Of a stretch of DNA of 64,000 nt, positions 37,879-48,935 are shown one piece after another; the first letter of the stretch is position 1, and the number at the start of each line of letters is the position of its first letter. The DNA is from Heliopora coerulea (lineage: Eukaryota; Cnidaria; Anthozoa; Scleralcyonacea; Helioporidae). The stretch covers positions 1-64,000 of the forward strand of contig JASJOG010000551.1 in assembly GCA_030142905.1 (NCBI GenBank). Direction: 5' to 3'. Below the pieces are notes generated by a model. That model saw only the letters and a list, made by a program, of their open reading frames with translations, searched no databases and had not been told where the DNA came from. The translations under genes and the position numbers were made by a program.

Positions 37879-38189
37879 ATATATACACAAAGCGAAAATT
37901 TTTCTCCCTAGTCACCACGCGTGTAACAGGACTCCACGCAAAACCGGGGTGGGCGAGGGGACTAGTCTTAAGTTTTGGGTTCCGGTCAGGTTTCGCTGAA
38001 CTGAGCCCCGCGATTGCCTAATTGATTCAGGTGCATCAGCTAAACCGCACTTGACCTCCGGCTGATTTGTTTAATTTTTGATTTGTTTTGTCTACCTTCG
38101 TTTACTTTCAGAGTACATAGGTTTATTTATTCGGTTTCTTCGCCGTTGTAGATGCTTATTTCATGAAAATTATGAAAATTCCGCATGCC

Positions 38190-38465
38190 AGATTTCACAA
38201 GTGAAATTGGAACACATTGAGTTATTTTACATGTGAACTGATGTGAACTACATGTGGATCACGAACAAATCACATGTATAAAACATGTGAAATCAAATTA
38301 TATGTAAAACTTGAACATGCACAAAATATAATCATATGAAAAGCTACATGTGAGAGTTTTCCATATGTGAAATTGAAACATACTTACGTTTGTCACGTGC
38401 GATCACATGTGAAACACGTGTGAAACATACTTGGTCATATGTGAATAGTCACGTGGAATTTTCGT
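38190..38465. repeat. Cluster of CACATGTGAA-type words
   Basis: ACATGTGAA, CATATGTGAA, CACGTG and their reverse complements recur roughly every 15-30 bp over about 275 bp, directly upstream of the second transmembrane exon. It may be a degenerate palindromic element or, less likely, E-box-like regulatory sequence. Confidence 0.45.
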
Positions 38466-38500
38466 GAGGGAACATTCAATTATTGAATTCAATTTTGTAG

Positions 38501-38635
38501 ACACCACTCGTATGTATCTAGAGGTGTCCCGACTTAGCAGTGGCCTAATCCTTGGTATCATAATCGGTGTTTTCTTCATCGTTATATTGGCAACGATATT
38601 ATTGTGGGTGTGTGAGAACAGAGGATGCCGCTTTT
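38501..38635 (+). CDS. Transmembrane exon 2 of a predicted membrane protein
   Basis: 135 bp between AATTTTGTAG and GTAAGT, phase 1 at both ends, like the exon at 16054. Residues run TTRMYLEVSRLSSG, then the helix LILGIIIGVFFIVILATILL, then a short WVCENRGCRF with basic and Cys residues on the inner side. The Cys residues just inside the membrane could be palmitoylated (inference). The layout, phase and position of the helix match exon 1, so it may be an alternative anchor of the same gene or the anchor of a neighbouring paralogue. No partner exons were found around it. Confidence 0.55.
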
Positions 38636-39244
38636 GTAAGTATTACGATATATGTCAGATTCATTCATCTGTCAGGCCTCATGAAAAATTGACTTCCAGT
38701 CCATTGTCTTACAAGGGAAAGGCGAATTGAGAACAACGAAGCAAGAAGAATGCACTGATAGTGGCCAGATTATAGATTTAATCAGCCGTCTTGTGTTGGT
38801 GACATAAAATTCATTAAAAATCGTAAATAAATTTTGTAGAGAACAAATTAGGTATTCGGATTCGTAAAAGAATAATAATTCAGAGGTATAAAAACATGTT
38901 GTCCGTAGACGACTGACGGTGAATTCCAGTTACTCATACACCCTGGAGTATGCACTACTTTACGTAAATTTTCGATATAAATATGGATATAAATATAGAT
39001 ATAAGTATGCATATAAGTATGCATATAAACATAAACTGATAAGACAAGAACACTTTTAATACTTTATTTATATTTCTGACTTTGCCTTCTTCAGAATATT
39101 CCTGGCAATATTTTGAAGAACAGACCCTGAAACGTAAATAAACTTTTTAAAAGCGTTCCTCTCTGGTTGTTTGATAAAGTCGTTTGGAACTGTTGTTCAG
39201 GTATGTGTTTTTGACTGAATATATATACATTTATTCTATGGCTT
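38636..39244. other. No gene recognised
   Basis: The frame of the transmembrane exon would stay open to 38730 if unspliced. Beyond that only short TATAAATATGGATA-like repeats at about 38975-39035 stand out. Confidence 0.4.
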
Positions 39245-40010
39245 AGCTCGCTATTCGGTCTATACGCAAAATGACGCACGCTGATTGGCTACCTAGCCGT
39301 GCAATAAGTTTCCGGTACAGGCCGGATAGTCTTGACGGGAAAATTTCCGGATAGATTTGAAGATAAACAAACCAGATTCAGGTAATTTTTACAGAAGATT
39401 TATAACAACAAGCTATGAAAAAAGAAGTTAAATGTTCCCAATTTGTCCTCCGTCTTTTCCGCAGAGACCTCGCTCCTTTGTCACTCGGTCTGTACGAAAG
39501 CCCCAGGAAAAAACTTTCCCGTATAGACCTCACACCCAGTTAATAAGTAATCAATATATGTTGATTACTTATTAACCTAGTATGAGGTCTCTACGGGGAA
39601 GTATTTGCCTCAGGGCAAATGCTTATCCGTACAGTCCGAACAAATGAGAAGGAACAAATGGCTTTTGTTCCTGTCTTCATCGCTTTTAACAAACTTTTTA
39701 ATTCGTGAGTGAGCAGCTTAGGTTTACTTGCTTCTTTTTACCTGTTACTTCGTGTTTGTTTATTCTCTTTGTACATCAACTTTTCGGCTTAAAATTATCG
39801 TTAAGAACATTGAATAACGTTCTATGGCAGTTTTTTGTTGTGAATCGTTTGTAAAACATACCTAAATCCGGTTTGTTTGCTTTCAGATCAAGTCGAAAAT
39901 TTTCGTGCTAATAGTTGCTGGTTTGTTTAAAATACTTATTGCACCTCCCGGCAACCAATCAACGTGTGTCATTTTGTGTACAGATTGGACAGGCAGTTCA
40001 GACATATAGT
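39245..40010. mobile_element. Long foldback element of about 770 bp
   Basis: The ends are inverted: TCTATACGCAAAATGACGCA on the left answers reverse-complemented TCTGTACACAAAATGACACA on the right, both followed by a GATTGG word. Inside, a second inverted pair (CGGTCTGTACG ... CGTACAGTCCG) surrounds the palindromic centre AGTAATCAATATATGTTGAT at about 39546. No coding region. Confidence 0.6.
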
Positions 40011-40024
40011 AAATCTTATAAATT

Positions 40025-40098
40025 CATACATACATAGATATATACATACATACATACATACATGCATACATACATACGTACATAAATACATATATAAA
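40025..40098. repeat. (TACA)n microsatellite
   Basis: Imperfect run of TACA units next to the right end of the foldback element. Confidence 0.85.
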
Positions 40099-40779
40099 GT
40101 ATATATTGTTTAAACGATCATCAAGCAACTGACAAATTCCGCTTCGGTTCATGATAATGTTATCCGCCGGTTCTGTTGCGAAGAACTAGAAATCTGTTGT
40201 ATGAATATCTTATAGAGTATACGAATTAAGTTGTCAAGATTTATGGTGATCAGTATCCTTAATTATTTTTGGCGACTTATTTGAAACATTTTTTTTAACG
40301 GAAATATAGGAACGCTGTGAAAGACGAAGCAAAATCTGCCTGTCAATACTTGAACACTTTGCACAGGTTGTAAAATTAATGCTTTTGTTTATTTTGGAAG
40401 AAACAAGCTTGTATTATCCATATACACTTGGAGCAAAAATACCAGGATTGCAGTAGTGATTGTAAATAATTTTTACTGCAATTCCAATAGTCATTGCTAC
40501 ATAAATAGCTGATTGAAATTAATTCAATTGTGTTCAATTTGATTGTGATTGTGATTAGTCAGTTATCACTGTGAAGAGTTGCAATGTATTTAGTTTTGAG
40601 ATTCCCATCCAGTTACATGATTGTGATTAGATGTACATGTATTTATAATCCCACGTATTCACACTAACATTTATGAGTCTTATATGCATGAGACTGGACA
40701 TTTTTGAAGCTGTTTATCTGTATGTGAAAATCTGGAAGACGCGCTGTCGGGAAGAAACATAATAACAGAAATAAGGCGT

Positions 40780-41240
40780 TCTCCGACTCTAGTTTATTAT
40801 TTATTCGAGCTTTCGGCTACCAGTTCTGTAGCCTTCAACAGGAAGAGACAAAGGTGAAGTGGGTGAGTTGTGAAGGTTGTGATTAGAAGTGATGGTCGTG
40901 ACAAAAACAATTACCGTGTAACTATAAATATAAATTAAAAAAATGAATGTTGGAAGTGGAGGCGTGCATATGGACAATGGTTTTACGTCAATGTTTTCTT
41001 AGCAGAAGAAAATATTGTTGTGGTAACGGCCTTGAGTTGGTGTTAGTTCCATCGATTGTAGCAGTGTGCCAAGATTTTAATGTTTTCCGGATTCTGTAGT
41101 TTCCCTTGTCGATTATCTGTCCGTTGTCAAATCAATATTGTGTGATTGGGTCCAAGCGTGATTTGCGATGTTTGAATTTTGAGGGAAGTATTTAACGTTC
41201 CTGATGTGTTTATCAGTATGCTTGTATAAATAGTCAGTAT
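40780..41240 (-). pseudogene. Penelope-like 3' fragment (PLE 2), end of GIY-YIG domain
   Basis: Reading the minus strand, KHTDKHIRNVKYFPQNSNIA and NHAWTQSHNIDL, followed by a block corresponding to LESWH, fit the C-terminal half of a PLE GIY-YIG endonuclease. Stops interrupt it. It leads into a hammerhead-like motif, as PLE 1 does. Confidence 0.5.
40805..40842 (-). ncRNA. Hammerhead-ribozyme-like motif, PLE 2
   Basis: Minus strand: CTGTTGA (core CUGANGA with one change), a perfect 6-bp helix GGCTAC / GTAGCC with loop AGAACTG, then GAAA and GCTC. It fits a small type I hammerhead in a PLE terminal repeat. Confidence 0.5.
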
Positions 41241-42775
41241 CAGAGCAGTGATGCAAAAGAGCAGAATTCATAATACCCAGATATTCACAGGAGAAAACTA
41301 ATTTTTGAAATTTTGAAGTTATTTAGTTATACAGTAACTAATTGTAGCTCTCAACACTGATAGTCACTGCTGTAGTTTTTGGTTGAGGGAAGCAATTCAT
41401 CATTAGAGTCGCTAAACATGGAAATGTGTGTTAGCTTTAGTATTGTGATTGTGTAACATTGCACATGCAGTCTTGAGTCTTTGATCATTTTACTTCAAAT
41501 GTTGACAATATTGCCTTTTTGCCTTTTTGATACAGATAATAAGTGCCTTTTTGCTACAGAATTAATATTCACATAAATATCCTAAACACAAACGTAATTA
41601 TTAAGTAATTCCTGAATAATTTGAATAGTGCTGTAATTATTAATTTAAACTTTTCTGTAGACTATAATCGTAATGGAGGTGGTGTACTAACCATCACAAC
41701 AGACCAATGCTTAAGATGGTCATGCAATTAGGGCTAAAACAGACAACCAGAAAGACCCGCATGCATGTTAGTTTTGGCTTGATTTTGTTTATTCATTGAA
41801 CTCATTAAGGGGCTTGGCTTCTTTCTTTGATGAGCAGAATCATCAGGTATTGTAAGAATCATCACGCCAGTAAGAGCGTCAATCTGCTATGATATTAAGA
41901 GGCCTGTGAGAATGTTAGATAAATTTTTAACCTTTTAGCATTTTCGTAATTAGTGAAAAATAACGATCTTGACATCGGAGTATAAATTGTATCTCTCATG
42001 GCAAGACCAAGAAAGTAGGAAAATCTGTCAGTCTGAGCCTCAAGGAACTTTGCACTTGTTTTCATGAACACTGGTCACTGGAATTTGTATTAGCTTGCAT
42101 GGAAAGGTATCTCACCTGGGGTGAATTTTTTTTAAAAATATAAACAATATATGAATACCTCTTTACTTTAAGGTGCAAAATTAATTTTTAAATGGAAACA
42201 GCAGGTGCGTTTAACAATTTCACTTAAGCGACAACTCGTTCAAAAGGAAAAACATTTAAAAAAAACATTATTTTAATCAAGCGACCTAATGGATAAAGCT
42301 CTTCACCTCGTTTAAATTTCACTACATAAATAGTATTTCCTAGAGTACTCTCCAGGTAGTCTTTGTAAACGTTCAAAGTCAAATAAAACGAAATTCATTT
42401 TGAATCATCCTAAGCAGAATACCATCCAAGTTCTGTGTGGTTGTGATTGGACGCTTAAAACGAGCTTGAAAGAGAAGTTGTAATTTGTCGAAGGCCACAA
42501 CTTATCGCAAAACCAATATATGATGGAAAGCTTATTCGAAAGGAAAAGTGTCTTCAGACTCTCAGCCTTTTAATATTTTTGCGACTAGAAGTCTCCCTTA
42601 CGAGTAAGATGGTGTGGCTTTTGCCAGGGGAAAATATCATAAAGTATTCATCGTTAGCCGCGAACTTGTTAACTTGATCGTTTTTGTTGATGTATACTAT
42701 GGAAGCGAAAATTCACCTTGCTAGAAAAGGTACCACAAGGACTTGATTAAGGTAAATGGTTTGAATTTGGGAGAA
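41241..42775. other. No gene recognised
   Basis: AT-rich sequence without a convincing frame, repeat or RNA gene. Confidence 0.4.
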
Positions 42776-42840
42776 TCGTGACATGTTTGAGGAAATTGAT
42801 CGTCCAGGTTAGTGTGGTCTTGATAAAGACTGTTGGTTGA

Positions 42841-42882
42841 AGTGACTGACGTTTCGACAGCCTTAGCGGCGGTTATCTTCAG
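42841..42882 (-). ncRNA. Hammerhead-like motif, left arm
   Basis: Minus strand CTGAAGA, a weak helix GCC / GGC around GCTAA, then GAAACGTC, with outer bases that can pair. The core boxes are complete; helix II is short. Confidence 0.4.
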
Positions 42883-43312
42883 ATTCAAAAGGAGAGTCAA
42901 TGTCAGGTTCGCCTGTATTTGTATCTGGCTCGTGCGTGATAAGTGAGCGGTAGTACTAGTCATGGAGGTGTGATAGTTGGTGAGTAGCAATGGGTGTGGT
43001 TGTGTAGGCGTTAATTATCAGTTTGTCGAAGTGTAAGTCTATTGGTTGCTCGCACGTTTGACTTTGTGAATTAGTCGTTTGTAAGGTCCCGGTAATTGTT
43101 ACAGACGGGATCTTACAAACGACTAATTCACAAAATCAAACGTGCGAGCAACCAATAGACTTACACTTCGACAAACTGATAATTAACGCCTACACAGCCA
43201 CACCCATTGCTTCTCATTAACTATCACACCTCCATGACTAATACGACCGCCCACTTATCACACACGAGCCAGATACAAATACAGGCGAACCTGACATTTA
43301 CTCTCCTTTTGA

Positions 43313-43356
43313 CTCTGAAGTTGACCGCCGCTAAGGCTGTCGAAACGTCAGTCACT
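43313..43356 (+). ncRNA. Hammerhead-like motif, right arm
   Basis: Same motif with CTGAAGT in the first core box. TGACT before it can pair with AGTCA after GAAACGTC to form helix I. Confidence 0.4.
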
Positions 43357-43514
43357 TCAGCCAACAGCCTTTCTCAAGACTACACTAATCTGGACTATCA
43401 ACTTCCTCAAACATGTCAACGACTTGATTGTCTATTACCTTTTGAGATAATAGTATTCCCAACAACGTTTTGTACAGATTTAAAGTCGCCCATCCATTTG
43501 ATAGTTTCTTGACA

Positions 43515-44530
43515 CAATAACGGTTGAGATATTCAAATCTAAAACAAGATCACTGCTCATAAATTCTTTATATAGGCCACCAAATTGACCAATTGAAATA
43601 TTTTTTTTATTTCGAATTACGTGTGCTAGAGATGTTCGTTGGAAATAATGAAATAATTTTTATTGGAGATTATAATTGCCCGAGACACTTCGAAATACTC
43701 ACATATTCGAAGAGTTTTTGAAATAACTAAGATGTACCAATTGGAACAATGGATTGATGAACCAACACGAGTTCCTGAACACGCCAATAGTTTAATTGAC
43801 ATAATGTTGTGTAATAGAATTCATAGTAAAATCTCAGGGTTAAGTGTTGGATTCAGTGATCGTATTTTAAATTTATGTGCATTGAAAAATTGCATTTCCT
43901 CTTAAGTCAACAAAAATCGTTAACACCAGGCGATATAAATTCTGCTATATATAATTGTTTAAAACTAATTTAACAAACTTAACATTTTCGCAAATAATCA
44001 GGTTTTGCTGATGTGGAGGCCAAAATAACCTATGGAATTAATGGAAAATAAAACTTTCACTTGGTACAGACAAACGTGTACTTCCAATGATTAGAAAAGA
44101 AAGCAGTAAATACTCACCGTGGCTAAACGTTGATCTAAAGATGACAAATGAATCACCGCGACTCGAGATTACTCCAATGTAAATCAAACTAACAAATACG
44201 CAAAAAATCATTCAAATAAATTGATTAAAAGAACAAAAGTTAACTATTACTTGAATTTATTATTATGTATGACATAAATTTTGTAACCTTAAAGCCATCT
44301 GCAATTATATGGTTAATAAACTATTTAATAAAATAATCAAGACTGCTACTTCTGTTACGGAGTTATCTGTAGACGATAAGCCACTTACTGATGCACAGAG
44401 TATTGCTAATGCCTACAACAAGTATTTCTTGGAAACTGGGCATGAATTTGTAAGGCCAACTTCCAACAAGTGACTTCTCTAGAAAGGTACATGCAACATC
44501 AGTTGATTCAATTCATTGTATCAGTCTGAA
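43515..44530 (+). pseudogene. Decayed LINE fragment (endonuclease end and linker)
   Basis: Scattered plus-strand blocks in several frames: LYRPPN, LIIGDYNCP-like, then MYQLEQWIDEPTRV with NSLIDIMLC, a linker SSKYSPWLN and SIANAYNKYFLETG, which precedes the RT in LINEs. The RT itself is missing. Older than LINEs 1-4 judging by the number of breaks. Confidence 0.6.
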
Positions 44531-45888
44531 TTGGGTTAACCATCCAAGTTAAACTACACTACTAGCAAAGTACGAAGAAAGAACTTGATTAATTTTTCTT
44601 GAAAGCATCAGTGTTCTATTATTTTACTCAGGTGAACGCCCGACGAGTTTACGTACGGAAAGCTATCCTAACGAGAAAGGGTTAAAAGAATTGTTATGTA
44701 TCCAGGAGGTTTAGATGGCATTATATTGCTTAATATTTTGAAGTCATAGAGATTATTTGTTAACTTAATGCTCAAGTTTAAAAATATTCATTAAACCTGG
44801 TATTAATTATTTTCAGCATCTCTCTTTTTGTTAGATGCTTTCTCAAAGCATTTCCAGTGGTACTCTGTTTTGAAATTTCTGGGATCAAGCTAAAAGGTTC
44901 TTGAGCTGATGGATATCAAGATTGATTTTATCTTTAAATGGGCATTAAGATTGTATCAACTTTATTAAAGCCACTACTTGAGAGATTTATACGGTGTCGA
45001 ATATTTCACCTGTGCAAAAATGACCCTACCCCTTAATTTTCCAGCCAAACTGTTGACGGGTTTAATAACAATTATCCGGACCTGGGATTTGTTCTTGGAA
45101 GACCTTAGTTTCTAATGTAGCTTGCAGTTACAAGGAAAGATGGTCACTCTTGTGATAAACTGGAATTTAACATTGCTCGGGAATCCTTGACGGCCACTCG
45201 AGGGTACCATGAAATAGTATTTTTTTCAGCTTCAGGTCGAAGAAACGTTGGACTTAAGAAGTTAAGATATTCACTCATTGGCATAAGATCAGCAGTTTAT
45301 CACACAGTTTTCAAAGAAAACGGTGTGATAAGTCGGTATCACACTCCTCCGGAAGGTTATCAAACTGCTGAATACCTACAAGTGGAATAAATGATTTAAC
45401 GCTTCTGTTGAAACGATGAATTGTGGGTGTATTATGAAATAACTATGTTGAATTCCTAATCTCAACGTTTATTTCGCACGTAAACGTTAGATTTGAAAAA
45501 TATTGTCCTTGTGGGTGCTCTTTGAAATAATCGATGAAGTGATACAGGATTTTAAGAGTTATTTATCTGAGGACACACCCACAAATTATTTTACCTCCAA
45601 ACCCAATAGATCTTTAGTTCAACTGATGAGGTTGGAGGTCTTAGGTTATGTACTGATATATATTTTGACTTCTCACTCCTACAAGATATCCTTTAAAATA
45701 TTCGCGATCATTGATTGACTTTCTTTTAAGAGTATATAGTGATGCTTAATTTAATGTATTCCGAGTATTATTTCACTATTTCGTTATAGTTTTGTACCAC
45801 ACTACGACCAAAGAAATTTTAATTGGTAATAATATTACACAAATCAAAACTGGTCAATATTTTTGACGATTTTGTATGATACATCTCA
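44531..45888. other. No gene recognised
   Basis: Open frames of about 70 codons at 45187 and 45503 show no family features. GTATCACAC / GTGTGATA words near 45300-45345 form a small palindrome. Confidence 0.35.
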
Positions 45889-46775
45889 TCAGGATGCAAT
45901 TACATCGACTCTTTGAAAGCAATTTGTTTTTCGCATTGTCATTTTGTGAGTTCTTAATTCTTTCAAGTATGCACTGCCTTTAAGGGTATTAGACTTTTGC
46001 TTTGGCGAAGCCTCCTTCAGTTCAGTTTGACCTGCATTTAAGAAGTCATCCAAGTCGATCAACAACTTAAGCAATTCGTCCACCAATTTCATCTCCTTCA
46101 TAACGTAACTTAAAAATTGCACTCGATAGACAAACAAACAGCGCTCACATTTTCTTGTCTCGTGAAAATAGTCAATTTTCACATCATGGAAGGCTTCGCA
46201 AGTGGTACGGTGACCATAAAAATACTAGCTCAAGCCTATTGTCAAGATGAAATTGTTTGCCTTTGTGATAACTCCTTCTAGGAAGCGACATCTTTCTACC
46301 AGAATATTTTGAATATCTATTGCCTCTAAACGCGAGAACTTCTCTAACCTGTCAATTGTTACGTTTGTTATTTGAATAGAACGATCGCGCACTGACGGAT
46401 GAAACGTTGAAGCAAATGGAAGGATAATCAAAGCATACTCTTCTTTAATGATTGCTTCTTCTAAGCTCATGGCTAATTCGTCTTCAGCTTAATATTTGTC
46501 GGCCAAGGTATGAATATGAACAAGATATTCTCCTTCTAAAGGAATATCGGGCTGTTCAATCAAGCTTTTAGGAAATAGCAGCTTTAGATATTGCAGATTA
46601 TATGTGACAGATTCGTCGCTCGGCACTATCCTGTGATGTTTGCCTCCTTAAAATTTCCGTTTACCTTTGTCTCAAGTACTGGTGACTGTAGAGCTAAAAT
46701 TGAACGATGTACAGGAAACTGGGTACTTTCAACGACTATTACTAAATCTCTCTTTTTTCATGTCATGCAGAAAAT
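45889..46775 (-). pseudogene. BTB/POZ-domain protein pseudogene
   Basis: Minus strand. DLVIVVE and FPVHRSILALQSPVLET, then NGNFKEAN, are the core of a BTB domain (the D...V.VE...FxVH.SIL.xxSPVF pattern). After a stop and a frame change come LQYLKLLFPKSL and HTLADKY, then the C-terminal BACK-like helices (LEKFSRLEAIDIQNILVERC, RFLEGVI). In-frame stops occur at about 46494 and 46225 and at the start of the second part. No introns are visible within it, so it may be a processed copy or a dead single-exon gene. BTB domains mediate dimerisation and often link substrates to cullin-3. Confidence 0.6.
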
Positions 46776-46845
46776 GCTTTCATGCGTAGGTTCTGAGGTT
46801 GATTGCTCCATTATTTTGCCCTTCGTCAAAATAAGAGTAATGCTA

Positions 46846-47036
46846 ATGGCCGGTTCCCACTTATAAATCTGCTGAATACAACTACCAGAATGCCTTTCAA
46901 AATCTTGTTTGTAATGTTAATCGGAGCAATTGTCTATCCATTCGCTTTGGGAATTCAATATTTCCATGAAAAAGAAAAAACCACAAAGTGTTCTGGTAGT
47001 TGTATTCAGCTGACGTAATAAGGGAAACCGGCCATT
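46846..47036. mobile_element. MITE of about 190 bp
   Basis: Terminal inverted repeats of about 40 bp: AATGGCCGGTTCCC ... CTGAATACAACTACCAGAA on the left and its near reverse complement on the right. No coding region. Confidence 0.75.
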
Positions 47037-48045
47037 TGAGTTTCTTTATCGTTTTAACATGTGGTTACTGGCTACTTAATCATAAAAATATTGGAAAGAC
47101 GAAAATAAGGGATAACGAGGCATTAGGGATTCCACGGGACGCTTAACCCTTTAACGTCCAAACTTGTTTCTTTTGTTTATTGTTCTCTGTTTGTTTTTGC
47201 TTTGTCCATTTCTTTGTTCCTTGGTTCGAGAAGTGCACTGTATATATAGGACACCGGATGTTAAAGGATTACGCATTATCCACAATAAGTCAGATAAGTT
47301 TTGTCTTGTTTTGTGTTTGTTTCTAATCTGACAGTAATTTTGATGAGTTGAGTCAGACCTTAAACACCACCATAGTGCCATTATTTGTCCTTTTTTTTTC
47401 CCTTTGATATGGCTCATGGAAAAGAAAATCAAGTCTATGGCAGTGTAGAAAATGATGTAAATTTGAAAGAAATAGAATGTCCACCGTGATTTTTAACAAA
47501 GGCCAATCATATGACACTGTAACCTAACACTAATAGTCTTTTTCCGCTGAAAATATTGAAATTTTTAGTTCGGAGAGATGATAGTTAGAGGCTGAAGAAG
47601 TATTTAACGGTATCATTGAGCGGAAGTGGAACCTAATAACCTATCGAGTATCAAATTAGAATAGAAGGTGACAGAAAAGACAGGGCAAGAGAGAATACCT
47701 GTTGAGATGTTAGAGGAAAAATAAAAGATTTTTTTTAACCGAGTGATCATCATCCTATTAAATGTTGATATACTACAGTGGGTATTTTCAATCCTAGAGA
47801 AAGAAATTTAGCTGTAAGACCTAAGCTCAGACAAGCAAATTCAAACTATTAAGGCTAATCTGCCAGAATTTATTCCTAGACTGAATGGATTCTATCCAAA
47901 GACTCCTATGAAGTTTTAAAGCCATTTGTACCGTTCTTCCAGAACTGCTCATCAGCATCAGCCCTACACCTTACTTCATTATGGGGTAATTCTCAATCTT
48001 ATCCGCAATGGGGTTCCAGTTTAATAAGCATTCGACGTCAATGGA
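47037..48045. other. No gene recognised
   Basis: AT-rich with no convincing frame or repeat. Confidence 0.4.
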
Positions 48046-48735
48046 ACGCCTTTAATACGGCCACGAACAGGCCGAAAGTGTCTGCCCGTATTAACGGGGT
48101 GGCAGTATTAACAGGGTAGGGTCAAATTTCACGGCTGGTCTCATTCAAGTGACGTCATGACAGTTCTATCACAACTGCACTTCTAAACAGCAGTTCTTAA
48201 GCATCCGGAATGCAGATATAATTTAGTTGAAATGGAACAACACAGTAAGATAAACATAACTGAATTTTATAAGCAGGAACAATCTGCTATACAAACTGTC
48301 CTTTTCGAAACAAAGACCCTAAACATTCCAATTTACATGTTACTTTCATTAATAAATTAACTTTTAACAGGATTTGGGAAAAAATCTGTGACTTTCCATT
48401 GACTTGTTCTGTGTAAGTACAATCACTTAATTATGTTACAATTTAACCGGTATTATTATTTGTCAGGTTTGATTTCCTTTGTCATTTAACAGGGGTGGTA
48501 TTACATTCCTGACTTTGTAAAGGGAATGCAGTTTTAAGAGTCAACGATATGACATGTCATAGAAGTTTTGAATTAAAAAAGAAAATCGTTATTTCTCAAG
48601 ATTTACCTTCGTTTATCACTAATCTGTCTTTCGGAATACACATTTAATTTGAGTGGCCGTATTAACGAGGTGAATTTATAAAGTAATATATACGGGATTT
48701 CACAATATGACAGGGGTGGGGCCGTGTTAACGGGG
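48046..48735. repeat. Region with repeated GTATTAACGGGG words
   Basis: CCCGTATTAACGGGGTGG, AGTATTAACAGGG, GGCCGTATTAACGAGG and GCCGTGTTAACGGGG recur at about 48086, 48107, 48655 and 48720, with the reverse sense AATACGGCC at 48054. These could be the ends of one or two decayed non-autonomous transposons. Confidence 0.4.
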
Positions 48736-48749
48736 TTTTCTTGCTCGAT

Positions 48750-48935
48750 ATTATGGTTAGCATTAAGATTAGGATTAGGGTTATGATTAGGGTTATGATT
48801 AGGGTTATGATTAGGGTTATGATTAGGGTTATGATTAAGGTTATGATTAGGCCTATGATTAGGATTAGGATTAGAATTAGGATTGGAACCTTAACCCTAA
48901 ACCTAACCCTAACGCTAACCATAACATCTAGGACA
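48750..48935. repeat. Telomere-like repeats in head-to-head orientation
   Basis: Units of GATTAGGGTTAT run rightwards to about 48890, then CCTTAACCCTAAACCTAACC runs in the opposite sense. TTAGGG is the metazoan telomere repeat. The flanks TTATGGTTAGC and GCTAACCATAA close an imperfect palindrome. The degenerate units argue for an old internal repeat. Confidence 0.75.

Larger units (their letters stand above)
42776..43421. repeat. Inverted repeat of two Penelope-like 3' ends, arms of 315 bp
   Basis: The arms 42776-43090 and 43107-43421 are reverse complements at roughly 90% identity around a 16-bp centre. Each arm, read outward from the centre, codes for a decayed PLE C-terminal tail and then carries a hammerhead-like motif. 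The structure is a head-to-head pair of PLE termini rather than a simple MITE. A third, more diverged piece is at 56225-56330. Confidence 0.8.

Noticed and set aside
42721..43512. Frames of 89 and 101 codons as a duplicated gene
   Set aside because: Both are readings of the same Penelope terminal repeat in opposite orientation; other frames and the hammerhead-like motif explain the conservation better.
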